Below are positions 56,564-64,000 of a stretch of DNA of 64,000 nucleotides, in pieces. Every line of letters begins with the position of its first letter. Positions within the stretch are counted from its first letter, which is position 1. This stretch comes from Nocardia cyriacigeorgica (GTDB lineage Bacteria > Actinomycetota > Actinomycetes > Mycobacteriales > Mycobacteriaceae). The DNA is taken from the NCBI RefSeq assembly GCF_010858045.1, contig NZ_JAAGVC010000022.1:19010-83009 (forward strand). Reading direction: 5' to 3'. Under the pieces are notes generated by a model. The model ran no database searches, was not told where the DNA came from, and saw nothing but the letters and a program-made list of their open reading frames with translations. The translations under genes were made by a program, and so were the position numbers.

Positions 56564-56590
56564 GAAACGCAATAGACCGTAACAGATTCC
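56564..56590 (-). promoter_or_regulatory. Candidate ECF-type promoter for the cutinase-like gene
   Basis: On the minus strand GGAATC (56585-56590) and CGTTTC (56564-56569) are separated by 15 nt, resembling the GGAA...CGTT pattern of actinobacterial ECF sigma factors such as SigE and SigH. Start codon lies 43 bp further on. Confidence 0.3.
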
Positions 56591-56782
56591 GGCTATCACC
56601 GCTGAAGCGGAGGAAAGTTTACACGGCGCACCGCTCGACCCCGGATACGCCACGGCGCGGCGATGCGAAACCGTGCCAAAGTTTCCGAACTCGTCGACGA
56701 GCTTGCCAAGCCCCCATGACATCTGGACAGCCTGCGGCAGCCCTGCGAAGCTTGGGCGACGACCCAGCCGAAGGCCGCTGGA

Positions 56783-59200
56783 TCAGGCTGCTGAGGTCAC
56801 CCGATAGACGTCGTAGACGCCCTCGACATTGCGCACGACGTTGAGAATGTGGCCGAGATGCTTGGGATCGCCCATCTCGAAGGTGAACTTGCTGATCGCC
56901 ACCCGGTCGCCGTGGGTGGCGACGGAGGCGGACAGGATGTTCACCTTCTCGTCGGCGAGCACCTTGGTGACATCGGAGAGCAACCGCGTACGGTCCAGCG
57001 CCTCGATCTGGATGGCCACCAGGAACACCGACGACGGCGATGGCGCCCACTCCACGTCGATGATGCGTTCGGACTGGGCCTGCAACGAACCGGCGTTGGT
57101 GCAGTCGACCCGGTGCACGCTCACCGCGCCGCCGCGGGTCACGAAGCCCATGATCTCGTCGCCGGGCACCGGGGTACAGCATTTGGCCAGCTTGGCCACC
57201 GTGCCCTCGGCGCCGGGAATGAGCACGCCTGCGTCACCGGAGACACGCTGGCGGGCCGGGGTGGTCGACGGCGTGGAGCGTTCGGCGAGTTCGTTCTCCA
57301 CATCGCCGATGCCGCCGAGCTGGGCCATCAGCCGCTGCACGACGTGGTGCGCAGAGACCTGGTGCTCACCGACGGCGGTGTAGAGCGCGGAGATGTCGGT
57401 GTAGTGCAGCTCCTTGGCGACCGCGTTCATCGCGTCGACGTTCATCAGCCGCTGCAGCGGCAGCCCGACCCGGCGGACTTCCTTGTTGATCTGCTCCTTG
57501 CCGCTTTCCAGCGCCTCTTCGCGGCGTTCCTTGGCGAACCATTGCCGGATCTTGGCCTTGGCGCGCGGGGAGACCACGAAGCTCTGCCAGTCGCGGCTGG
57601 GGCCTGCGTTCTGCGCCTTCGAGGTGAACACCTCGACGACCTCGCCGTTCTCCAGCTGACGTTCCAGCGCGACGAGCCTGCCGTTGACCCGGGCACCGAT
57701 GCAGCGGTGCCCGACCTCGGTGTGCACCGCGTAGGCGAAGTCCACCGGGGTGGATTTCTGGGGCAGGGTGATCACATCACCCTTGGGGGTGAACACGAAG
57801 ATTTCCGGGGCCTTGAGGTCGAACCGCAGCGACTCCAGGAACTCGGCCGGATCGGCGGCCTCACGCTGCCAGTCGAGCAGCTGGCGCATCCACGCCATAT
57901 CGTCGACTTCGGCGGTATCGCTGGAGTGCTTGCCGCGGGTCTCCTTGTACCGCCAGTGCGCGGCGATGCCGAACTCGGCGGTGCGGTGCATGTCCTGGGT
58001 GCGGATCTGCACTTCCAGCGGCTTGCCGTCGGGGCCGACGACGGTGGTGTGCAACGACTGGTAGACGCCGTAGCGGGGCTGGGCGATGTAATCCTTGAAC
58101 CGCCCGGCCATCGGCTGCCACAGCGAGTGCACCACGCCGACGGCGGCGTAGCAGTCACGCACCTCGTCGCACAGGATGCGGATGCCGACCAGGTCGTGGA
58201 TGTCGTCGAAGTCCTTACCCTTGACGATCATCTTCTGATAGATCGACCAGTAATGCTTGGGCCTGCCCTCGACGACGGCGTTGATCCGGCTGGCCGCCAG
58301 GGTGTTGACGATCTCGGCACGCACCTTGGCCAGGTAGGTGTCGCGCGAGGGCGCGCGGTCGGCGACCAGGCGCACGATCTCGTCGTACTTCTTGGGGTGC
58401 AGGATCGCGAACGCGAGGTCCTCGAGTTCCCATTTCACGGTGGCCATGCCGAGCCGGTGGGCCAGCGGCGCGATGACCTCGAGGGTCTCCTTCGCCTTCT
58501 TGGCCTGCTTCTCCGGCGGCAGGAACCGCATGGTGCGCATATTGTGCAGCCGGTCGGCCACCTTGATCACCAGCACGCGCGGATCGCGCGCCATCGCGAT
58601 GATCATCTTGCGGATGGTCTCGGCCTCGGCCGCCGCCCCCAGATTGACCTTGTCCAGCTTGGTGACGCCGTCGACCAGGTGCGCGACCTCGGGACCGAAA
58701 TCAGCGGTGAGCTGCTCGAGCGAGTACCCGGTGTCCTCCACGGTGTCGTGCAGTAGTGCCGCGACCAGCGTGGTGGTGTCCATGCCGAGCTCGGCGAGGA
58801 TATTGGCCACCGCCAGCGGATGGGTGATGTAGGGGTCGCCGGACTTGCGGAACTGCTTGGCGTGCCGTTCGTCGGCGACGTCGAAGGCCCGCTGCAACAG
58901 CGTGAGGTTCGCCTTCGGGTAGAGCTCGCGATGCACCGTGGCCAGCGGCTCGAGCACCGGTTTGACCGCCGCGATGCCGCGCTGACCGGTCATTCGCCGA
59001 GCCAGCCGCGCCCGCACCCGCCGCGACGCCGACGTCGGCACCGCGGCCGCGCCGGGCTGGCGTACCACACCGGGATTGGGCCCTGGGGTCGCGGGTCGCG
59101 CGGGCTGGGCCGCTGCACCATCGGACGAGGTGGCCGGCGCACCGCCGGGCCGCGAGGCAGCCGATTGCTCGACGTTCGCCTCGCCCAGATGCTGAGTCAT
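56783..59200 (-). CDS. rel: Bifunctional (p)ppGpp synthetase/hydrolase Rel
   Basis: The stringent-response enzyme, 805 residues. A variable leader is followed by the hydrolase HD domain (GDPYITHPLAVANI, LLHDTVEDTG), the synthetase domain (GRPKHYWSIYQKM, DFDDIHDLVGIRI), a TGS domain (VFTPKGDVITLPQKSTPVDFAY, at the limit), and the C-terminal zinc-finger-like and ACT domains. It makes and degrades (p)ppGpp in response to uncharged tRNA. ATG 59200 gives MTQHLGEANVEQ and has AGAGGTGG upstream. In M. tuberculosis it follows apt and precedes ppiB; the apt side is kept here, but the ppiB side is separated by the island. Confidence 0.96.
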   Translation of the reverse strand: MTQHLGEANVEQSAASRPGGAPATSSDGAAAQPARPATPGPNPGVVRQPGAAAVPTSASRRVRARLARRMTGQRGIAAVKPVLEPLATVHRELYPKANLTLLQRAFDVADERHAKQFRKSGDPYITHPLAVANILAELGMDTTTLVAALLHDTVEDTGYSLEQLTADFGPEVAHLVDGVTKLDKVNLGAAAEAETIRKMIIAMARDPRVLVIKVADRLHNMRTMRFLPPEKQAKKAKETLEVIAPLAHRLGMATVKWELEDLAFAILHPKKYDEIVRLVADRAPSRDTYLAKVRAEIVNTLAASRINAVVEGRPKHYWSIYQKMIVKGKDFDDIHDLVGIRILCDEVRDCYAAVGVVHSLWQPMAGRFKDYIAQPRYGVYQSLHTTVVGPDGKPLEVQIRTQDMHRTAEFGIAAHWRYKETRGKHSSDTAEVDDMAWMRQLLDWQREAADPAEFLESLRFDLKAPEIFVFTPKGDVITLPQKSTPVDFAYAVHTEVGHRCIGARVNGRLVALERQLENGEVVEVFTSKAQNAGPSRDWQSFVVSPRAKAKIRQWFAKERREEALESGKEQINKEVRRVGLPLQRLMNVDAMNAVAKELHYTDISALYTAVGEHQVSAHHVVQRLMAQLGGIGDVENELAERSTPSTTPARQRVSGDAGVLIPGAEGTVAKLAKCCTPVPGDEIMGFVTRGGAVSVHRVDCTNAGSLQAQSERIIDVEWAPSPSSVFLVAIQIEALDRTRLLSDVTKVLADEKVNILSASVATHGDRVAISKFTFEMGDPKHLGHILNVVRNVEGVYDVYRVTSAA

Positions 59201-59444
59201 GCCACCACCTCTCCACGCCGTGGCCGGAACCTCATCCGACCACCGCAACCTCCCAGACCATCAACTCTAGCCTTCGCCTCGGCCAGCCGTTCGGCAACAG
59301 GTTGCCGAACCCGTTTACTGGCACTGCCGTACCGAAGTACAACGCTCGAACGGGAGCCCGCTCTTCCCCTGCCCGCGACTGCCGGCACCCGGGGTGGCCA
59401 GCAGCGGCGAGGCGGTGCGGACCGGGCAACCCGATCGCCGGCCG

Positions 59445-59460
59445 GTCCCGGGAACGGGAC
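59445..59460 (-). terminator. Possible short terminator after apt
   Basis: GTCCCG (59445-59450) and CGGGAC (59455-59460) form a 6-bp stem with a 4-nt loop about 20 bp after the apt stop on the minus strand. The 279-bp apt-rel gap otherwise shows nothing I can name. Confidence 0.3.
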
Positions 59461-59479
59461 GGAGGTCGCTCGCTCGCGA

Positions 59480-60052
59480 TCAGACCGTGACGATGGCCGA
59501 CAGCGGGTAGTCGCCCTGCCGTTTGCGCCCGCCGAGAGCTTCCAGCTCCAGCACCACCGCGGCCGCCACGATCTCGGCGCCGGTCTGGGTGAACAGATCG
59601 GCCGCGGCGGCGAGGGTGCCGCCGGTGGCGAGGACGTCGTCGAGGAGCAGGACGCGGCGGCCGACGAGGGAGACGCCGTCGGCGGGGATCTCCAGGGCGG
59701 CCTTGCCGTATTCGAGGTCGTATTCGCGGGTGACGACCGGGGGCGGCAGTTTGCCCGCCTTGCGGACGGCGATGACGCCGGTGCCGAGGGTGGCGGCGAC
59801 GCCTGCGCCGAGCAGGAAGCCGCGGGCGTCGACGGCGGCGACGAGGTCGGCGTCGGGGGCGTTGGCGGCCAGGCAGTCGATGACGGTGCGGAAGCCTTCG
59901 GGGTCGGCGAAGACCGGGGTGAGATCGGCGAAGCGGACGCCGGGCTCGGGGAAGTCGTCACGCCAGCGGGTCAGCTGCTGGACGATCTGCGCGGCCTTGC
60001 TTGTCCGCTCGGCGACTGCGTCGTCGGATTCGATCGCCGCGTGCTTGCTCAT
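59480..60052 (-). CDS. apt: Adenine phosphoribosyltransferase
   Basis: Type I phosphoribosyltransferase that salvages adenine to AMP using PRPP, 190 residues. The PRPP motif LLLDDVLATGGTL is intact, and FPEPGVRFADLTPVFADP and ARGFLLGAGVAATLG are family blocks. ATG 60052 is preferred because GAGAGG lies 5 bp upstream; GTG 60058 would leave almost no space. It precedes rel in the same direction, and follows the solute-binding lipoprotein gene by 32 bp. Confidence 0.93.
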   Translation of the reverse strand: MSKHAAIESDDAVAERTSKAAQIVQQLTRWRDDFPEPGVRFADLTPVFADPEGFRTVIDCLAANAPDADLVAAVDARGFLLGAGVAATLGTGVIAVRKAGKLPPPVVTREYDLEYGKAALEIPADGVSLVGRRVLLLDDVLATGGTLAAAADLFTQTGAEIVAAAVVLELEALGGRKRQGDYPLSAIVTV

Positions 60053-60084
60053 CGACACCTCTCCATAGTCACATCACCCACAAC

Positions 60085-61815
60085 TCACCGCTTCAGTACC
60101 CACCGGTCCATGTTCCAACCGGTACCCGCCTGGGTGGGGGCCGCGATGCCGTTCTGCAAACCGTTGCCGAAGGCGATGGTGCGCGGCGTGGCGAACAACG
60201 GAATGCTCGGCAGCTGCGCCCACAGCAGGCCCTCGGCCTCGGTGAGCAGATTCAGCCGTGTGGTCGAGTTGTCGTCGGCCGCAAGCTGATCGGTGATCGC
60301 ATCGTAACGGCCGTTGCCGAATCGCCCGAAATTCAGTCCGCTACCGGTCCGCAACGCGCTGGTCGCGGCCACGCCGTCCAGCGAGCCCGCCGGGCCGGGG
60401 ACGCTCGCGGTACTTCCGAGCACGGCGTCCACCGCTCCGGCGGACAGCTGGGCCGGGCGGAAATCGGGGGCGCCCGCGTCCACGACGGTGATACCTGCGG
60501 GTTTGCAGGATTCGGCGATCTTGGCCACGGTGCGGGCGCGGCGGTCGTCGGGAGTCTGGTAGCCGACGCGGATGGTCAGCGCCGGGGCGCCCGCTGCCGC
60601 CAGTGCGGCCTTCGCCCCGTCCACATCGACGCTGCGATACGGTTCTGCGCCGCCGATGATCGCCGGGTAGTAGAGCGAATCCTGTTGCAGGATACGGGAG
60701 TTCAGCGGGCCGGAGCCGAGACCCGACTCCGGGGCCTCCGGCACCTTGCCCAGCTCGTCGAACAGCGCCTGGCGCGGAACACACGAGGCGAAGGCGCGCC
60801 GGGCCTCGACCGAGCCGAGCACACCGCCGGTGGACAGCACCAGCTGCTCGGCACCACGGCCCGGCACCTGCTGCACCTCGAAACCGCCCAGCTCGAGCCC
60901 GGGCACCGACCCGGCCCCGATATCGACCACGCTCACCGCGCCCTCGCCCACCTTGGCCGCCAGATCGGTGGACTTCGGCCACACCACCACACGACCGGTC
61001 TCGGGCTTGTTGCCCCACCAGCGTTCGTTGGCCACCAGCACCAGACCCTCGTCCTCGGTGAACGATTCGATCCGGTACGGCCCCGACGACGGGAAGCGGC
61101 TCACGTCCAGCTCACCGGGGGCCAGCGTCCAACCGCTGTTCCAGAAATCCGCCAGCCGTTGGATGGCACCGGGGTCGCCGGACTGCATCACCGACACCAC
61201 ATTCGGCACATTCGCCGCCCGCGCGGCGATATGCGCGGGCATCAGCTCACCGGCGGTGAACAGGTTGCGCCACGGCAGGTAGCGGCGGTCGGGCCGGAAC
61301 ACCACCGTCGCGTCCTTGGATCCGGGCAGGCATTCGATCCGCTCGATGTCCTCGTATCCGGCGGTGCTCGCGGCGTCGAAGAGCGGTACCGGGCCGCCGT
61401 CGCCGGGCCGGGTGAAGCGCCCGCTGCGCGCCGCCCAGGCCAGCACGAGATCATCGCAGGAGGTGGGCACGCCGTCGGAGTACACGCCGTCGGGGTTGAG
61501 CCGGTACTGGATGGTCTGGGACTCCCCCGGCACCTCCTTGGCGGTGCCGACGTCGGTGTCGGCGACCTGCTGGCCGTCCGGCCCGGTGTAGAAGAAGCCG
61601 GTCAGCACCCGGCCGAACACCGCGGTGGCGCCGGTGCTCGCGCCGAGCGTGCTGCCGCCGTTGTAGCTGGCGACAGCCGCGTCGACGGCGAATCCGATGG
61701 ACGGGACCTGGCTTTCACTCGAGCATCCGGCGGCCAGTCCGGCCGCCACCGCCGCGGCGGCCGTGGCCGCGAGCAGTCGATGCGGCCTGCGCAGGAAACC
61801 TCGCGGCTGACGCAT
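60085..61815 (-). CDS. Family 5 solute-binding lipoprotein (Rv2585c-like)
   Basis: A 576-residue extracytoplasmic substrate-binding protein of the peptide/nickel/oligopeptide family. The signal ends LAAGC (lipidated Cys31). The mature chain has the family 5 order: a PDGQQVAD N-lobe, the long middle with YSDGVPTSCDDLVLAW and the GLEL/VQQVPGRGAEQLVL stretch, and a C-lobe ending GTGWNMDRWVL. M. tuberculosis has Rv2585c in the same place between secF and apt. No ABC permease genes are adjacent, so its transporter is elsewhere or it acts otherwise. Confidence 0.88.
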   Translation of the reverse strand: MRQPRGFLRRPHRLLAATAAAAVAAGLAAGCSSESQVPSIGFAVDAAVASYNGGSTLGASTGATAVFGRVLTGFFYTGPDGQQVADTDVGTAKEVPGESQTIQYRLNPDGVYSDGVPTSCDDLVLAWAARSGRFTRPGDGGPVPLFDAASTAGYEDIERIECLPGSKDATVVFRPDRRYLPWRNLFTAGELMPAHIAARAANVPNVVSVMQSGDPGAIQRLADFWNSGWTLAPGELDVSRFPSSGPYRIESFTEDEGLVLVANERWWGNKPETGRVVVWPKSTDLAAKVGEGAVSVVDIGAGSVPGLELGGFEVQQVPGRGAEQLVLSTGGVLGSVEARRAFASCVPRQALFDELGKVPEAPESGLGSGPLNSRILQQDSLYYPAIIGGAEPYRSVDVDGAKAALAAAGAPALTIRVGYQTPDDRRARTVAKIAESCKPAGITVVDAGAPDFRPAQLSAGAVDAVLGSTASVPGPAGSLDGVAATSALRTGSGLNFGRFGNGRYDAITDQLAADDNSTTRLNLLTEAEGLLWAQLPSIPLFATPRTIAFGNGLQNGIAAPTQAGTGWNMDRWVLKR

Positions 61816-61832
61816 GACCCGACCCCCTGTCG

Positions 61833-63023
61833 TCAGTGGTTCTTCCGGTGTCGTTTTCCGCTCGGCCGGGCCCCGGGACGCGGCCCGGTATCGCGGGTAC
61901 GCCGCGGTGTCTCAGGAGTTTCGCGGGCGGGCACCGCACCCGCACGACGGCCGGCACCCGCCTTCGCGCCGCTCGCGCCGGCCCGCTTGGCGAGCACCTT
62001 CTTGGTGTGTGCCGCGACCGGACCGAAGCGTTCCTTGATCGACACCAGCACCGGGACGGCGAAGAAGATCGATGAGTACGCGCCGACGATCATGCCGACC
62101 AGCTGCACCAGCGCCAGATCCTTCAGCGTGCCGACGCCGAGCAACCACACCGCGATGACCAGCATGCCGATGATCGGCAGGATGCCGATGACGGTGGTGT
62201 TGATCGATCGCATCAGGGTCTGGTTGGCGGCCAGATTCGCCTGCTCGGCATAGGTGCGCCTGGTCAGATGCAGCACGCCGCGGGTGTTCTCCTCGACCTT
62301 GTCGAATACCACGACGTTGTCGTAGAGCACGAAGCCGAGGATGGTGAGCAGGCCGATCACCGCGGCCGGGGTCACCTCGAAACCGACCAGCGAATAGATG
62401 CCCGCGGTGACGATGAGGTTGAAGAACAGCGACGCGATCGCGGCGATGGACATATCGCGTTCGAAGCGGATCGCGATATAGATCATCGTCAGCACGACGA
62501 ACACCAGCAGCGCGATCACCGCCTGCCGAGTGATCTGGCTGCCCCAGGTCTCACTGATCTCGGCGATGCTGATCGCGTTGCGCGTCACCTCGCCGTCGGC
62601 GTTCTTGGGCTGGAATTCGTCGAACAGCGCGGTCTGCAGGGCCGCGGTCTGCTCGAGGTCGAGGGTCTCCGAGCGCACCTGGATGGTGGCCGAATCGCCG
62701 GAGCCGACCTTCTGTACGGTCACCGGCTCGTGACCGATGGTCTCGGTGTAGACGTCCTCGACCTGCTGGGTGGTCGCGGTGTCGCTGGCGGGCAGCTGGA
62801 TGCGCGAACCACCGGCGAAGTCGATGCCGAGGGTGAAGCCGCGCACGACGATGCTCAGGATCGACAGCAGCAGGAAGATCGCGCTCAGCGTGTAGAACAG
62901 CCGCCTGCGGCCGACGATCTCGAAGCCACCGGTGCCGGTGTAGAGGCGTTCGAAGAAACTGTGCCGCGGGGCGGGCGCCCGGTTGGGGGCGTCGGGCTCC
63001 AGGGTCGGGCTCGAGGTGCTCAT
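61833..63023 (-). CDS. secF: Protein translocase subunit SecF
   Basis: The smaller subunit of the SecDF proton-driven translocation motor, 396 residues. After a short Pro-rich start the first TM helix follows FEIVGRRRLFYTLSAIFLLL; the periplasmic P1 domain contains GIDFAGGSRIQL; five more TM helices follow with the RFERDMSIAAIASLFFNL and NTVVIGILPIIGM-type segments. A basic tail rich in Arg, Ala and Gly (about 360-396) is long for the family. Its start overlaps the secD stop by 4 bp (ATGA), so both belong to one operon. Confidence 0.95.
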   Translation of the reverse strand: MSTSSPTLEPDAPNRAPAPRHSFFERLYTGTGGFEIVGRRRLFYTLSAIFLLLSILSIVVRGFTLGIDFAGGSRIQLPASDTATTQQVEDVYTETIGHEPVTVQKVGSGDSATIQVRSETLDLEQTAALQTALFDEFQPKNADGEVTRNAISIAEISETWGSQITRQAVIALLVFVVLTMIYIAIRFERDMSIAAIASLFFNLIVTAGIYSLVGFEVTPAAVIGLLTILGFVLYDNVVVFDKVEENTRGVLHLTRRTYAEQANLAANQTLMRSINTTVIGILPIIGMLVIAVWLLGVGTLKDLALVQLVGMIVGAYSSIFFAVPVLVSIKERFGPVAAHTKKVLAKRAGASGAKAGAGRRAGAVPARETPETPRRTRDTGPRPGARPSGKRHRKNH

Positions 63024-64000
63024 CGTGCGGTCTCCTTCACCAGCGCCGGTCCGCCGGCGCCGCGTTCCCTGGCAATCTGCTGGATCACACCGAGGCCGTT
63101 CACCGACGGCTTGGCCCAGAACGGCGAGCGCGACGCCAGCATCATCAGCGGCGCGGTGACCAGATAGAGCACGATGACGTCGAGCACGGTGGTCAGGCCG
63201 AGGGTGAAGGCGAAGCCCTTGACCTGCCCGGCGGCCAGGATGTAGAGCACGACGGCGGCGATGAGGCTGACCGTTTTACCCGAGAGGTTGGTGCGCTGGG
63301 CGCGGGCCCAGCCGCGTGGCACCGCGGACCGGAAGCTACGGCCCTCCCGCATCTCGTCCTTGATGCGTTCGAAGAACACCACGAACGAGTCGGCGGTCAT
63401 ACCGATACCGATGATCAGACCCGCGATACCGGCCAGGTCGAGGGTGAACCCGATCCAGCGCCCGAGCAGCACGATCAGGCCGTACACCGCCACACCGGCG
63501 GCGACCAGCGACAAGCCGGCGAGGAAGCCGAGCATCCGGTAGTACAGCAGGCAGTACAGCAGCACCACGATCATGCCGATGGCGCCGGCGATCAGACCCG
63601 CGCGCAGCGAGGACAGACCGAGCGTGGCGGAAACGGTCTCGGCTTCGGAGGTCTGGAACGACAGCGGCAGCGAACCGTACTTCAGCGTGTTGGCCAGTTC
63701 CTTGGCGCTGGAGGCGGTGAAGTTGCCCGAGATCTGGGTGCTGCCACCCTGCTGCGGGCCCTGCTGTACCACCGGCGCGCTGACGACCTGCGAGTCGAGC
63801 ACGAACGCCACCCGCTTGTAGACGTACTCACCGGTGAGGTCGGCCCATGCGTCCGAACCACTGGACTTGAATTCCAGGGTGACCTCGTGGCGCGCCTGCT
63901 GCTGGTTGAGGCCGGAGGTCGCGTCCTTGATCTCCTGGCCGTCGATGCGGCTCGGGCCGAGCAGGTAGACCTCGCTGCCGTCGGTCGCGCAGGTGACCAG
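63020..64000 (-). CDS. secD: Protein translocase subunit SecD, 3' part
   Basis: The larger subunit of SecDF; only the C-terminal 326 codons are in the window and the frame stays open to its right edge. Visible are the end of the P1 domain (FVLDSQVVSAPVVQQGPQQGG region, TQISGNFTASSAKELANTL) and the TM2-TM6 block with AGIAGLIIGIGMTADSFVVFFERIKDE, which carries the conserved DSFVVF motif. A GTG inside the frame at 63811 is an internal codon. The stop overlaps the secF start by 4 bp. In mycobacteria the same order continues secD-secF-Rv2585c-apt-rel. Confidence 0.95.
   Translation of the reverse strand: MVTCATDGSEVYLLGPSRIDGQEIKDATSGLNQQQARHEVTLEFKSSGSDAWADLTGEYVYKRVAFVLDSQVVSAPVVQQGPQQGGSTQISGNFTASSAKELANTLKYGSLPLSFQTSEAETVSATLGLSSLRAGLIAGAIGMIVVLLYCLLYYRMLGFLAGLSLVAAGVAVYGLIVLLGRWIGFTLDLAGIAGLIIGIGMTADSFVVFFERIKDEMREGRSFRSAVPRGWARAQRTNLSGKTVSLIAAVVLYILAAGQVKGFAFTLGLTTVLDVIVLYLVTAPLMMLASRSPFWAKPSVNGLGVIQQIARERGAGGPALVKETAR

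Noticed and set aside
56849..58756. A long plus-strand frame antisense to rel
   Set aside because: Composition typical of antisense shadows, no ribosome-binding site and no recognisable domain; rel itself is unambiguous.

Overview
The window is high-GC DNA from an actinobacterium of the Mycobacteriales, most likely Nocardia or a close relative. The backbone gene content and much of the order match the Mycobacterium tuberculosis stretch from nusB-efp-pepQ through aroC/aroK/aroB, aroE-mltG-ruvX-alaS-rarA and aspS to hisS, ppiB, rel, apt, secF and secD. Many neighbours overlap by 4 bp (ATGA or GTGA), and GTG starts are common. I saw no tRNA, rRNA, CRISPR array or intact insertion sequence.

Layout. 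1-6774: the 3' part of an MFS exporter, a YciI protein, the nusB-efp-pepQ group, and an MMPL transporter followed by a TetR regulator. 6871-13470: a prepilin peptidase, the shikimate operon aroC-aroK-aroB (AroK carries a long basic tail), a B-4DMT-type membrane protein, a lone tryptophan synthase beta gene and aroE. 13460-26946: mltG, ruvX, alaS, rarA, a Tat-exported PhoD-type phosphatase, a kinase-fold phosphotransferase, an Rv2560-like membrane protein, aspS and a zinc metallopeptidase. 27051-38636: an EspC/EspA-like type VII substrate pair, an SDR gene behind two KstR-type operators, a radical SAM gene behind a LexA-type box, korA-korB, mdh, a PH-like membrane protein, hisS and ppiB.

39042-56521 is the unusual part. 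About 17 kb separates ppiB from rel, genes that are adjacent in M. tuberculosis. A minus-strand operon of some 16 genes with mostly 4-bp overlaps encodes a type IV secretion-like machine: a VirD4-like coupling ATPase, a VirB4-like ATPase, an SCO6880-type partner, a VirB6/TrbL-like polytopic protein, two VirB2-like small membrane proteins, VirB8-like bitopic proteins, two lipoproteins, a three-domain cell-wall hydrolase, two MinD-like proteins with altered P-loops, a DUF4913 protein and an IS3 OrfA-like DNA-binding protein. A secreted cutinase-family protein sits at its 5' end. I see no relaxase, integrase or replication gene, so protein export or a reduced conjugation apparatus are both open. 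This is the best candidate for an undescribed system.

56783-64000: rel, apt, a family 5 solute-binding lipoprotein, secF and the 3' part of secD, the usual mycobacterial order. Functionally the backbone supplies chorismate synthesis, translation (EF-P and three aminoacyl-tRNA synthetases), stringent response, purine salvage, Sec export and part of the TCA cycle (KorAB, malate dehydrogenase).
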